Assembly (NCBI RefSeq): GCF_003003355.1
Contig: NZ_PVTQ01000022.1
Location: 1-48,168, forward strand
Origin: Donghicola tyrosinivorans
Lineage (GTDB): Bacteria; Pseudomonadota; Alphaproteobacteria; Rhodobacterales; Rhodobacteraceae
Reading direction: 5' to 3'
Length of the DNA: 48,168 bases
The notes below the pieces were generated by a model. It saw only the letters and a program-made list of their open reading frames with translations. It was not told the origin of the DNA and searched no databases. The translations under genes and the position numbers were made by a program. Positions 1 to 6,801 of this stretch are shown piece after piece; position 1 is the stretch's first letter; each line of letters starts with the position of its first letter.

Positions 1-48
1 TGGGAAACGATAGCCTTTCAGGCGCGGCATCTCAGCTGGTATCATCAT
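1..48 (-). CDS. IS6-family transposase, N-terminus only (runs off the left edge)
   Basis: Sixteen codons are visible, reading MMIPAEMPRLKGYRFP. The RLKGYRFP stretch matches the RLKGFRFP start of the adjacent IS6 transposase, where it is followed by the zinc-finger-like N-terminal region. The rest, including the DDE catalytic core, lies outside the window, so it is not possible to say whether this copy is intact. The start could be either of two consecutive ATG codons. Confidence 0.65.
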   Translation of the reverse strand, partial: MMIPAEMPRLKGYRFP

Positions 49-95
49 GCCAAAACGCTAGACGCCCTCAGGTGCTTCAGCAAGTTGGCAATGCC
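1..95 (-). mobile_element. IS6-family element, terminal part, cut by window edge
   Basis: Only one end of this element lies in the window. The terminal inverted repeat, read on the minus strand, begins GGCATTGCCAACTTGC at position 95. It resembles the end of the neighbouring IS6 copy (GGCATTGTCAGGTTGTT). A transposase start lies 47 bases inside. The element is separated from the copy at 174-983 by 78 bases, and the two transposase genes point away from each other. Assignment rests on the terminal repeat plus the transposase N-terminus. Confidence 0.7.
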
Positions 96-173
96 GGTCG
101 GTTCCTTCAAAGTCAGACAATGTCAGCAGCGGCGCAAACTGAGGTGGACTGAGAGGCCCTCGTGACCTGCAGC

Positions 174-983
174 GGCATTGTCAGGTTGTTGCCAGCGACT
201 TGTCGTTGTAGCGCGATGCCATGTTGAATCTGTCTGATCTTTCGCGCCTGAAAGGTTTCCGTTTCCCGCGCTCGGTCATTGGCTACGCGGTTTGGGCGTA
301 CCATCGCTTTGCACTCAGTTTGCGTGATGTTGAGGATCTGTTGGCCTCTCGCGGGATCACTGTTTCCTATGAAACTGTGCGTGATTGGGTGGCGCGTTTT
401 GGCACCCAGTTTGCCGCGAAGGTGCGCCGGGATAGACCTCGCCCGGCCGACAAATGGCATCTCGACGAGGTCGTGGTGCCGATCAAGGACCGCAAGCATT
501 GGCTTTGGCGAGCTGTTGATGCCAATGGTGACGTTCTGGACATTTTGGTCCAAACCCGCCGAAACAAGGCGGCGGCGCTGCGCTTCTTCAGAAAACTGTT
601 CAAGGTTTGGGGTCAACCGCGCGTGATCATCACCGACAAGCTGCGGTCATACGCGCGGCGAAGGCGGACCTGGCTCCTGGCATCAAACATCACCAACACA
701 AAGGGCTGAACAATCGTGTCGAGGCTTCACACAGACACACGCGGCGGCGGGAGAAAATCATGGGCCGGTTCAGGTCGCCCGGTCAGGCACAACGGTTCTT
801 GTCGGTCCACGATCAAACCGCCGCCCTGTTTCGCCCTAAACGGCACCGACTTTCAGCCCGTTCCTACCGCCACGCCAGAGCCGATGCCTTCGAAATTTGG
901 GCTGAGTATGCACGCGAGTTGATCGCTTGAAATTTACGCGCAGCCCCGTTCTTGAGTGCCATCAATAACAACCTGACAATGCC
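174..983 (+). mobile_element. IS6-family insertion sequence, 810 bp
   Basis: The element is bounded by perfect 17-bp inverted repeats: GGCATTGTCAGGTTGTT at 174-190 and its complement ending at 983. The length of about 810 bp is typical of IS6 elements, which move by replicative cointegrate formation. The 8 bases on either side (CCTGCAGC and GTCGTAGT) are not a target duplication. This is consistent with IS6-mediated deletion or with recombination between copies. The single transposase gene inside is frameshifted. Confidence 0.88.
221..930 (+). pseudogene. IS6-family transposase, frameshifted
   Basis: The reading frame starts at ATG 221 (MLNLSDLSRLKGFRFP) and matches IS6 transposases up to about position 652 (LRSY). 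It then continues in another frame (AAKADLAPGIKHHQHKGLNNR) to a stop at 928-930. Restoring one G near 653 would give one continuous protein of about 236 residues, so a single-base deletion explains the break. The catalytic triad is still readable: Asp in WHLDEVV, Asp in IITDKL, and Glu in the VEASHRHTRR segment of the second frame. The break separates the Glu from the two Asp residues, so this copy should be inactive unless it is a sequencing error. Confidence 0.85.
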
Positions 984-1075
984 GTCGTAGTCTGTGTCGA
1001 AAGATCAGCCGTGTCTGGCGAGGCGCCTTCGGCATTCTTGGCGTTGGCTGTTGTCTGATCATCCTTCGCGGCCAC
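984..1075 (-). pseudogene. 5' remnant of an unknown gene, cut by the IS6 element
   Basis: A GTG start at 1075 is preceded on the minus strand by AAAGGGAGA, a plausible ribosome binding site. It opens about 31 codons beginning VAAKDDQTTANAKN and runs to the IS6 border at 983. Codon composition looks coding, rich in Ala, Asp and Thr, and the gene is divergent from the DUF736 gene. Too little remains to assign a family. The rest of the interval to 1296 holds no other gene I can support and presumably contains the promoters of both divergent genes. Confidence 0.35.
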
Positions 1076-1296
1076 CGTGCTTCTCCCTTTTTCTGAGTTG
1101 CATGACCTGCTGGTCGCTGCTGTCGTCCCGTCCACAAAGGTTGTCGCCGATCTTTTTCCCCTGGCCCTTCGGGCCATTCCTCGCGAGGCAAAAACACCGG
1201 CGCCTGCCCCTCTCCGCTACGCTCCGCCTTTGGTGTGGCCGAGCCTTGGCCCGCTGCAAGCTGACCATCATTGCAACGCAAACAAGGAGAAGAGCA

Positions 1297-1635
1297 ATGA
1301 CCACGAACTGCATCAAATTCACCAGCGCCGACATCGAAACCGCCAAGGGCGGCGGCTCCATCTCGACCCTGACCTTCGACCTCGACATCACGGTTGATCC
1401 TGTCGCGAGCGCGAACCCGATGGCCCCCACGCACCGCGTCCTCGGTCGCTCCCCGCGCGGCAAGCTGGTCGAGTGCGGCGTCATCTGGAAGAAGCAGAAC
1501 AAGGCGAACGGCGCCTATTACTACACGCTGACCATCCGCGACCACGGCTTCAACGGCAACCTGGGCAAGGCCGCCAAGCAGGACGATCTGTCCTTGCAGG
1601 CCGTCATCCCTTGGGGTCCGAGAGACGCCGCCTAA
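1297..1635 (+). CDS. DUF736 family plasmid protein
   Basis: A 112-residue protein starting at ATG 1297 behind AAGGAGA at 1284-1290. The body carries the DUF736 pattern: a Gly-rich start, STLTFDLDITVDPV, then a charged stretch ending in GVIWKKQN and a C-terminal YYTLTIRDHGF segment. DUF736 proteins are common on alphaproteobacterial plasmids and integrative elements near replication or transfer genes, and their biochemical role is not known. The longer frame upstream (from 994) lacks coding character and a ribosome binding site, so the internal ATG was chosen. Here the gene sits alone, just upstream of repABC, followed by a hairpin. Confidence 0.8.
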   Translation: MTTNCIKFTSADIETAKGGGSISTLTFDLDITVDPVASANPMAPTHRVLGRSPRGKLVECGVIWKKQNKANGAYYYTLTIRDHGFNGNLGKAAKQDDLSLQAVIPWGPRDAA

Positions 1636-1641
1636 GGCAGA

Positions 1642-1669
1642 GGCTGGCAGAGGTTTTCCCCTGCCAGCC
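1642..1669 (+). terminator. Hairpin downstream of the DUF736 gene
   Basis: GGCTGGCAG (1642-1650) and CTGCCAGCC (1661-1669) form a perfect 9-bp stem with a 10-base loop, 6 bases after the stop codon. There is no U-tract after it, so it may terminate poorly or mainly stabilise the transcript end. It ends directly before the first parS-like palindrome. Confidence 0.5.
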
Positions 1670-1670
1670 C

Positions 1671-1686
1671 GTTTACAGCTGTAAAT
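1671..1686. promoter_or_regulatory. parS-like palindrome 1 (upstream of repA)
   Basis: The core TTTACAGCTGTAAA is a perfect 14-bp palindrome. The same core occurs at 3210-3225 and, with one change, at 3957-3972. RepABC replicons carry short palindromic centromeres bound by RepB, in or next to the operon. The three copies around and inside this operon, and nowhere else that I noticed, fit that role. The assignment is by position and symmetry, not by a known binding experiment. Confidence 0.65.
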
Positions 1687-1834
1687 TCTGAAGCAAGCGC
1701 CGTCCGCGCATATAGTCTCTTCCCGCCTCAATAGGCACTATATAGAGGAAAAATCTTGACTTAGCGCTGTGAATCACGGCTTTTACCCCCAAGTGGCGCG
1801 AAAAGGGCCATATTTTCGATTTTGGGGCAACTAG

Positions 1835-3019
1835 ATGATTCCTGTGACACCACTGGCAAACGAGAAGCCTTCAGCGCTCGCGACAGATATTTCCGAGCGG
1901 TTGAATGCTGCCATCCGGGAGCATCTTCTTTCAGCTTTTGCCCCAGATAGCACAAAAACGCTACGGTCTTTTTCCGCACCTGAGGCCGCAGAACTCCTCG
2001 GGGTCTCCGGTCAGTTTATGCGAAAGCTGCACTCAGAAGGAACCATCCCAGAGCCCGAAGATGTTCGTGGAGGGCGGCGCTTTTACACGGCGCAAGAGGT
2101 ATGGGATGCGCGCGAGATTCTAGAGAGGTCGTCACGGAAGAAAGGGCGCTATCTGCCTCGACGGTCTGGTGACGAGAAACTGCAAGTTTGGCAGTTGATG
2201 AACTTCAAAGGCGGGTCGAGCAAGAGCACTACGAGTATTCATCTTGCGCATTATTTTGCGCTTCGCGGCTACCGTGTGTTGGTCGTTGATCTGGATCCCC
2301 AGGGGTCTCTCACATCCATGTGCGGCATCAGCCCTGAAATCGAGTTTGATGGGCTGACTGTCTATGACGCGATCCGTTACGACGGTCCAGTAAGCATGGC
2401 CGATGTCGTCGTTCCCACCTACTTCCCCGGGCTTTCGATTGCTCCGTCGCGCCTCATGTTGTCAGAATTCGAAACTGAATCTGCCGTCCATTCGAACCCC
2501 GATCAGCCGTTCTTTACGCGCATCCGAAACGCATTGTCCCAGGTCGAAGGTGATTTCGATCTCGTCCTGATGGACAGCCCACCTCAGCTGGGCTTTTTGA
2601 CCATTGCTGGAATGGCCGCGGCAAGTTCGCTGATCGTCCCGTTGACGCCTTCGATGTTGGATGTTTCCTCGACCGCACAGTTCCTCGAACTTGCCGGTGC
2701 CTACATGGGGGTGATCGAGGACGCCGGCGCGACTCTACAGTATGATCACTTCAAGTTCCTGATCACGCGGGACGAGCCAACGGATGTGCCGTCACAACAG
2801 CTGACCTCGTTTATGCGTGCGCTGTTCCAGGATCGCGTCATGTCGGCGACCGCTCTCAAGAGCACAGCAATCAGTGATGCGACCATGCTCAAACAATCCA
2901 TCTATGAAGTCGTGCGCTCTGAGATGACACGCGCGACGTACGATCGCGCAAAAGGTTCAATGGATGCCGTTGGCCACGAAGTGGAAGTCATGATCCACCA
3001 GTCATGGGGACGTAAGTAA
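1835..3019 (+). CDS. repA: RepA, ParA-type partition ATPase of repABC
   Basis: A 394-residue protein. The N-terminal ~100 residues hold a MerR-like helix-turn-helix (SAPEAAELLGVSGQFMRKLH) that in this family mediates operator binding and repression of the operon. A deviant Walker A motif, KGGSSKST, lies at residues 125-132. A Walker A' motif follows (VLVVDLDPQGS), and a Walker B-like region reads DLVLMDSPPQLG. RepA drives plasmid segregation with RepB and autoregulates repABC. A possible -35 element (TTGACT, 1755-1760) lies upstream with a weak -10. The stop codon overlaps the repB start by one base (TAATG), so the two are translationally coupled. Confidence 0.95.
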   Translation: MIPVTPLANEKPSALATDISERLNAAIREHLLSAFAPDSTKTLRSFSAPEAAELLGVSGQFMRKLHSEGTIPEPEDVRGGRRFYTAQEVWDAREILERSSRKKGRYLPRRSGDEKLQVWQLMNFKGGSSKSTTSIHLAHYFALRGYRVLVVDLDPQGSLTSMCGISPEIEFDGLTVYDAIRYDGPVSMADVVVPTYFPGLSIAPSRLMLSEFETESAVHSNPDQPFFTRIRNALSQVEGDFDLVLMDSPPQLGFLTIAGMAAASSLIVPLTPSMLDVSSTAQFLELAGAYMGVIEDAGATLQYDHFKFLITRDEPTDVPSQQLTSFMRALFQDRVMSATALKSTAISDATMLKQSIYEVVRSEMTRATYDRAKGSMDAVGHEVEVMIHQSWGRK

Positions 3020-3990
3020 TGGCAAGGAAGTCACTTCGAGATATGTCGGGGATCGCGAACACCATCGCGCGTTCCAGCAGCACTTCGACTGAGAAGACTC
3101 CCAAGACAAGTGCACCAGCATTTGGAGCTCTTCAGGGGTCACTGGCGTCTATTCGTGAGATTGATCCCGGTCTGATCGATGATTGGGGGCCGAAGGATCG
3201 ATTGGATGAATTTACAGCTGTAAACGCCGAGGATGACGATGAGGGTTTCGAGGCGCTCAAGAATAGCATCCGCGATGGCGGTCAGCAGGTCCCAATCCTC
3301 GTTCGGCGCTCCAAGGCTGAAGACGGGCGCTTCGAAGCGATCTATGGCCGCCGCCGTCTGAAGGCGTGCCGGGAGCTCGGCATCAAGGTGCGTGCAAACG
3401 TTCAGGATGTCGATGATGCAACGGCCTTGTTGGCCAAAGGGCTGGAAAATGCGGCACGCCGCAACCTTTCGTTCTATGAGAAGGCGCGCTTTGCAGAAGC
3501 GATCCAAGCTGCGGGTCACGAAAGTACGACAGTGCGCCAGGTTTTGAATCTTTCAGCCTCAGGGCATTCGCACCTTACGAAGGTAACGCAGAATGTCCCG
3601 CCCCGAGTGGGCGACCTGATAGGTGCAGCACCCAAATCCGGCAGGCCGAGGTGGACAGACCTTGCCGAGCTATTCCTCGAACGGAAGCTCACCGAGAAAG
3701 TCGCACTCGACCTGCTGACCAAGATCAGCGCCTCATCGACGTCTGATGAGCGGTTGGAAGCGCTGATCAAGCATGCAAGCAAGCGCGGAACGAAAGCGTC
3801 CAGCGGTCCTCGTGAGATTACGCCGATAGACGGTGTCGTCATCAAAGCAGGCCGAGGGAGCGTATCTCTTTCGGTGAAGAAGTCCGGCACAAGTGCTGAG
3901 TTCGCAAACTGGCTTGAGAGCAATCTCGCGGACATCATCAAGAGATCCTACGCCGAATTTACAGATGTAAACTCGGAGGATGACAAGTGA
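3019..3990 (+). CDS. repB: RepB, ParB-type centromere-binding protein of repABC
   Basis: A 323-residue protein. The ParB N-terminal CTP-binding region spans roughly residues 85-160 and includes QVPILVRR, the arginine box YGRRRLKACRELG, and ENAARRNLSFYEKA. A helix-turn-helix segment follows (TVRQVLNLSASGHSHLTKV). RepB binds parS and, with RepA, partitions the plasmid. Two parS-like palindromes lie inside this gene, near codons 65 and 314, where they encode the similar peptides EFTAVNAEDD and EFTDVNSEDD. The gene therefore carries its own probable binding sites at both ends. Confidence 0.93.
   Translation: MARKSLRDMSGIANTIARSSSTSTEKTPKTSAPAFGALQGSLASIREIDPGLIDDWGPKDRLDEFTAVNAEDDDEGFEALKNSIRDGGQQVPILVRRSKAEDGRFEAIYGRRRLKACRELGIKVRANVQDVDDATALLAKGLENAARRNLSFYEKARFAEAIQAAGHESTTVRQVLNLSASGHSHLTKVTQNVPPRVGDLIGAAPKSGRPRWTDLAELFLERKLTEKVALDLLTKISASSTSDERLEALIKHASKRGTKASSGPREITPIDGVVIKAGRGSVSLSVKKSGTSAEFANWLESNLADIIKRSYAEFTDVNSEDDK
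3210..3225. promoter_or_regulatory. parS-like palindrome 2 (inside repB, 5' part)
   Basis: ATTTACAGCTGTAAAC contains the same 14-bp perfect palindrome core as the copy at 1671-1686. It is embedded in coding sequence (EFTAVN). A RepB-bound centromere is the likely function, inferred from the conserved repetition. Confidence 0.65.
3957..3972. promoter_or_regulatory. parS-like palindrome 3 (inside repB, 3' end)
   Basis: ATTTACAGATGTAAAC differs by one base from copy 2 and lies in the last codons of repB, about 50 bases upstream of the counter-transcribed RNA region. Its position between repB and repC is a common location for RepABC centromeres. Confidence 0.6.
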
Positions 3991-4012
3991 GGACGAGCAG
4001 AAAGGAGGAAAG

Positions 4013-4082
4013 GTAAACAAAGAAAGCCCCCGAAACCGAAGCTTCGAGGGCTGCTGCGCAGAGCGCAATTCTTAGATTAGAC
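4013..4082 (-). ncRNA. Counter-transcribed RNA (incompatibility RNA) between repB and repC
   Basis: The repB-repC gap holds a complete minus-strand RNA gene. A promoter (see 4089-4117) is followed by about 70 nt ending in a textbook intrinsic terminator. Read on the minus strand, AGCCC pairs with GGGCT and CGAA with TTCG, and a T-rich tract (TTTCTTTGTTT) follows. In repABC plasmids such an antisense RNA controls copy number and incompatibility by folding the repC leader into a form that blocks RepC synthesis. The transcript ends are estimated to within about 5 nt. The plus strand also holds competing stems (GGCTGC 4050-4055 with GCAGCC 4095-4100) that could form the alternative leader fold. 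Confidence 0.8.
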
Positions 4083-4088
4083 ACCTAG

Positions 4089-4117
4089 AATCTAGCAGCC
4101 ACCGAATCGCCACACAA
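4089..4117 (-). promoter_or_regulatory. Promoter of the counter-transcribed RNA
   Basis: On the minus strand, TTGTGT (4117-4112) and TAGATT (4094-4089) are separated by exactly 17 bp. They lie 7 bases upstream of the estimated RNA start. Spacing and placement match a sigma-70 type promoter. Confidence 0.65.
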
Positions 4118-4165
4118 GAGAAAACGCTTCCGAGCGAACGGGATTTCTTTGTCTGCTGATAAAAC

Positions 4166-5524
4166 ATGGAAAAATTCAGTGATGCTCCGTCTGGAGTGAC
4201 TGAAGCAGGTATGCCTCAGCACGAGAGAGATATGCCCATCGTGTGGCAGCCCTCAGGCTGGCGCAAGCCGACACCGGGTCTTGGCATTGCAGAGCAGCTT
4301 GCCCAAGCCGGTGAACGGGTAGATGTACCTAAATCACGAGCCTTCGTGGCGGTGAAGCGGGTGGGGGCCTACATTGGCCTCAAGGCCGGAGACATGATGC
4401 TTCTCGACACGCTCGGGGCCTTTACCCAGGCTCAGGACTGGGAGGAGGGGCAGCGCCCGATCGTCTGGGCCTCGAACGCCTATCTGATGGAACAGACGGG
4501 GTTCTCGCTTTCCGCGCTCAAGCGACACGCCCGGCGTCTGGCCGAGGCCGGGGTGATTTCCTTTCAGGACAGCCCGAACGGCAAGCGGTGGGGCCGTCGG
4601 GACGCCGAGGGACGCATCGTCGAGGCCTATGGCTTCGATCTGTCGCCGCTTTCAGCCCGTGTCGATGAGTTCGAGGAGCTTCATACCGATTTGCAGGCCG
4701 AGCGCGAGCTCTGCCAACGCCTGAAGCGTCAGATCACGGTGGCACGCCGTATGATCCGCGCGCGGATCGAGGCGGCCGTCAGCAACGCGCTGCGCGGGCC
4801 ATGGACGCAATTCACAGGCCTTTTCGAGGAGCTTCTGGACCGACTTCCTCGCCGCCACGAAGCCTCAGACCAGCTTGTGCGGCTGCTAACTTGGTTCAAG
4901 GAGCTTCAGGAGCGCGTTGAGAAGGCCTACCTCAAGGCAATCGAGGTCTTTCAATCCGTGGAAAACACGCCGGAAACCAAGGAGCAAGTTACTAAGAAGA
5001 CTCAAGAAATGAACCCCAGGGAGGTCATTTCTGAACCTCATATACTAATTACAAACCAACTTAATCCTGTAACTCGTAATTCCTCAGAAAGTGAGGAAGT
5101 CGCGGCCGTGGTGCCCAATGCTCAACCCGAAGATCAGGTTGATAGGGAGCTTGAAGAGTGGGTTGCCGAGGTGCGCAAGAAGCGCGCTGCGCTGGATCTG
5201 CCCACCGTCATGCAGGCTTGTCCCGAATTCGCATCCTGGGCGCGCAATATGGGCGGGTTCCTGAAGGATTGGGGCGATCTGCACCGGGTTGCAGGGCAGC
5301 TCAGGCCGATGATCGGGGTGTCCGAGCATGCCTGGAACGTGGCGCAGGAGCGTTTGGGCAAACAGGTGGCGACAGCAGCGCTGGCCCTTGTCTTCGAGAA
5401 ACATTGCGCAGGCGAAGTGTCCTCGCCGGGCGGCTATCTGCGCGGCATGGTCGAGAAGGCCGGGGCAGGGGAGCTGCATCTCGAGCGCAGTTTCTATGGC
5501 AGGCTCAGTGGGCAGGCGGCGTGA
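4166..5524 (+). CDS. repC: RepC, replication initiator of repABC
   Basis: A 452-residue protein. The N-terminal half carries the RepC signature region GWRKPTPGL, an invariant-looking AQDWEEGQRPIVWASN stretch, a winged-helix segment (MEQTGFSLSALKRHARRLAEAGVI), and DSPNGKRWGRRD followed by EAYGFDLSPL. A coiled-coil-like helical part follows (about residues 160-260), then a low-complexity linker and a C-terminal domain. RepC starts replication, and in this family the origin lies within the gene itself. No strong ribosome binding site is seen at ATG 4166, which fits control of translation by leader folding. The gene converges on the recombinase gene 12 bases downstream. Confidence 0.94.
   Translation: MEKFSDAPSGVTEAGMPQHERDMPIVWQPSGWRKPTPGLGIAEQLAQAGERVDVPKSRAFVAVKRVGAYIGLKAGDMMLLDTLGAFTQAQDWEEGQRPIVWASNAYLMEQTGFSLSALKRHARRLAEAGVISFQDSPNGKRWGRRDAEGRIVEAYGFDLSPLSARVDEFEELHTDLQAERELCQRLKRQITVARRMIRARIEAAVSNALRGPWTQFTGLFEELLDRLPRRHEASDQLVRLLTWFKELQERVEKAYLKAIEVFQSVENTPETKEQVTKKTQEMNPREVISEPHILITNQLNPVTRNSSESEEVAAVVPNAQPEDQVDRELEEWVAEVRKKRAALDLPTVMQACPEFASWARNMGGFLKDWGDLHRVAGQLRPMIGVSEHAWNVAQERLGKQVATAALALVFEKHCAGEVSSPGGYLRGMVEKAGAGELHLERSFYGRLSGQAA
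4975..5100. other. Candidate replication origin: AT-rich segment inside repC
   Basis: Within an otherwise GC-rich gene, this stretch is clearly AT-rich. It encodes a poorly structured linker (around TNQLNPVTRNSSES). RepABC origins have been mapped inside repC to an AT-rich part of the gene. Location and composition fit, but no iteron or DnaA box was identified. Confidence 0.5.
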
Positions 5525-5536
5525 TCGGGCAGGGGG

Positions 5537-6652
5537 TCAGAGACCGGCGGCTTTGGTCAGGTTTACCCGGAACCGGTCGCGCCGGCGCTGGTAACGGCGG
5601 GTCATTTCGGCCGAGGCATGTCCGAGATGTTTCTGGACGTAGCGTTCGTCGACTTCCGCCGAACTGGCGAGGCCGGCACGCAGCGAGTGTCCAGAGAACA
5701 GAGCCAGTCGTTCTTTCTCGGGCAGGTCGGATCTAATGCCGGCGTCCAGGACGGTGCGCTTGATCAGCCGGGCGACATGCTTGTTGTTGAGCCGCGTTTC
5801 GGATGCCCTTTTGCCATCGCGCGAAGTGCCGACGAAGACCGGACCGAAGTCGATCTTCGCGAAGTGCAGCCACTGCTCCAGCGCATGCACGGGGCAGGTC
5901 TGATCCTTGGAGCCGCGGCCGATCTCGACTTCACGCCAACCGGTCTTTGCATTGAGCGTCAGGAGGGCGCCTTTGTCGAAAATCTCGATCCAGCCGCCCG
6001 AATCTGGCGTATCGTCCTTGTGCACGTCCAAGCTCACAATCTCGGACCGGCGCAGACCCCCGGCGTAGCCGAGCAGCAGGATTGCCCGATCCCGCAACCC
6101 GCGCAGATCATAGGGCAAAGTGGCCACCATCGCGAGGATGTCTTCCGCCAGGATCGCTTCCTTCTGAACCGGCGGTCGTGCATGCTTTCGCTTGATCCCC
6201 GAAAGGATGGAGGCAATGTGGCGGTCTTTGCGATCCAGTGTGAACCCCCGCTGGGTGTAGTTCCAAGCGAGGCCAGAGAGGCGGCGATCGATGGTTGAGA
6301 CGGAGAGGGGTCGGGACGCCGACTGCGAAGGGGAGGGGCCCGACCCGGACGCCAGGTCCGCGAGATAGAGTCCGATCATCTCGGGTGAAGGTGGCAGAGG
6401 CTCAGCACCCTTTATCCGGCACCATCGTGCAAAATGCGCCCAATCCTTGGTATAGGCCTTCAACGTGTTGTCAGAGGCAGCTGCACGCGCATAGTCGCGT
6501 GCAGTGTCGATCAAGCGATCGAGTGTGCCGGACCCCGCGACATGAGAGGGCAGGGCGATGTCATCGCTTTTCTCTTGATCTTTCTCGCCCGCGCGAGCAT
6601 CAACCAGCTCATCAGAGGGCGCTGACGTTGATTTCTCGGTCTCTGAGGGCAT
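5537..6652 (-). CDS. Tyrosine recombinase (XerC/D-like, plasmid type)
   Basis: A 371-residue protein with an N-terminal SAM-like core-binding domain (about residues 45-160) and a catalytic domain. The catalytic residues are visible: Arg201 in GGLRRSE, His322 and Arg325 in GHSLRAG, His345 in LGHAS, and the nucleophile Tyr354 in MTRRYQRR. It would cut and rejoin DNA at a core site with inverted arms. A 33-bp site of that form lies at 10471-10503, and before the transposon inserted it would have been right next to this gene's start. Plasmid dimer resolution or cassette integration are both possible. The gene is convergent with repC and divergent from tniA. Confidence 0.9.
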   Translation of the reverse strand: MPSETEKSTSAPSDELVDARAGEKDQEKSDDIALPSHVAGSGTLDRLIDTARDYARAAASDNTLKAYTKDWAHFARWCRIKGAEPLPPSPEMIGLYLADLASGSGPSPSQSASRPLSVSTIDRRLSGLAWNYTQRGFTLDRKDRHIASILSGIKRKHARPPVQKEAILAEDILAMVATLPYDLRGLRDRAILLLGYAGGLRRSEIVSLDVHKDDTPDSGGWIEIFDKGALLTLNAKTGWREVEIGRGSKDQTCPVHALEQWLHFAKIDFGPVFVGTSRDGKRASETRLNNKHVARLIKRTVLDAGIRSDLPEKERLALFSGHSLRAGLASSAEVDERYVQKHLGHASAEMTRRYQRRRDRFRVNLTKAAGL

Positions 6653-6801
6653 TTTCCACTAAATCCTGCGATGAAATAAATGTCGTTCTTGTTCCATGAG
6701 TGGACACTAACGTATTGATATCATTACGTTCATGTTCTTGTTTCATTCCCGGATTATAGTTTCATTATCGGACATAAGACACCTATTTTCCGGGTTTGGC
6801 C

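Noticed and set aside
934-1731. 265-codon minus frame covering the DUF736 gene
   Set aside because: It is antisense to a well-supported gene, without ribosome binding site or recognisable protein features.
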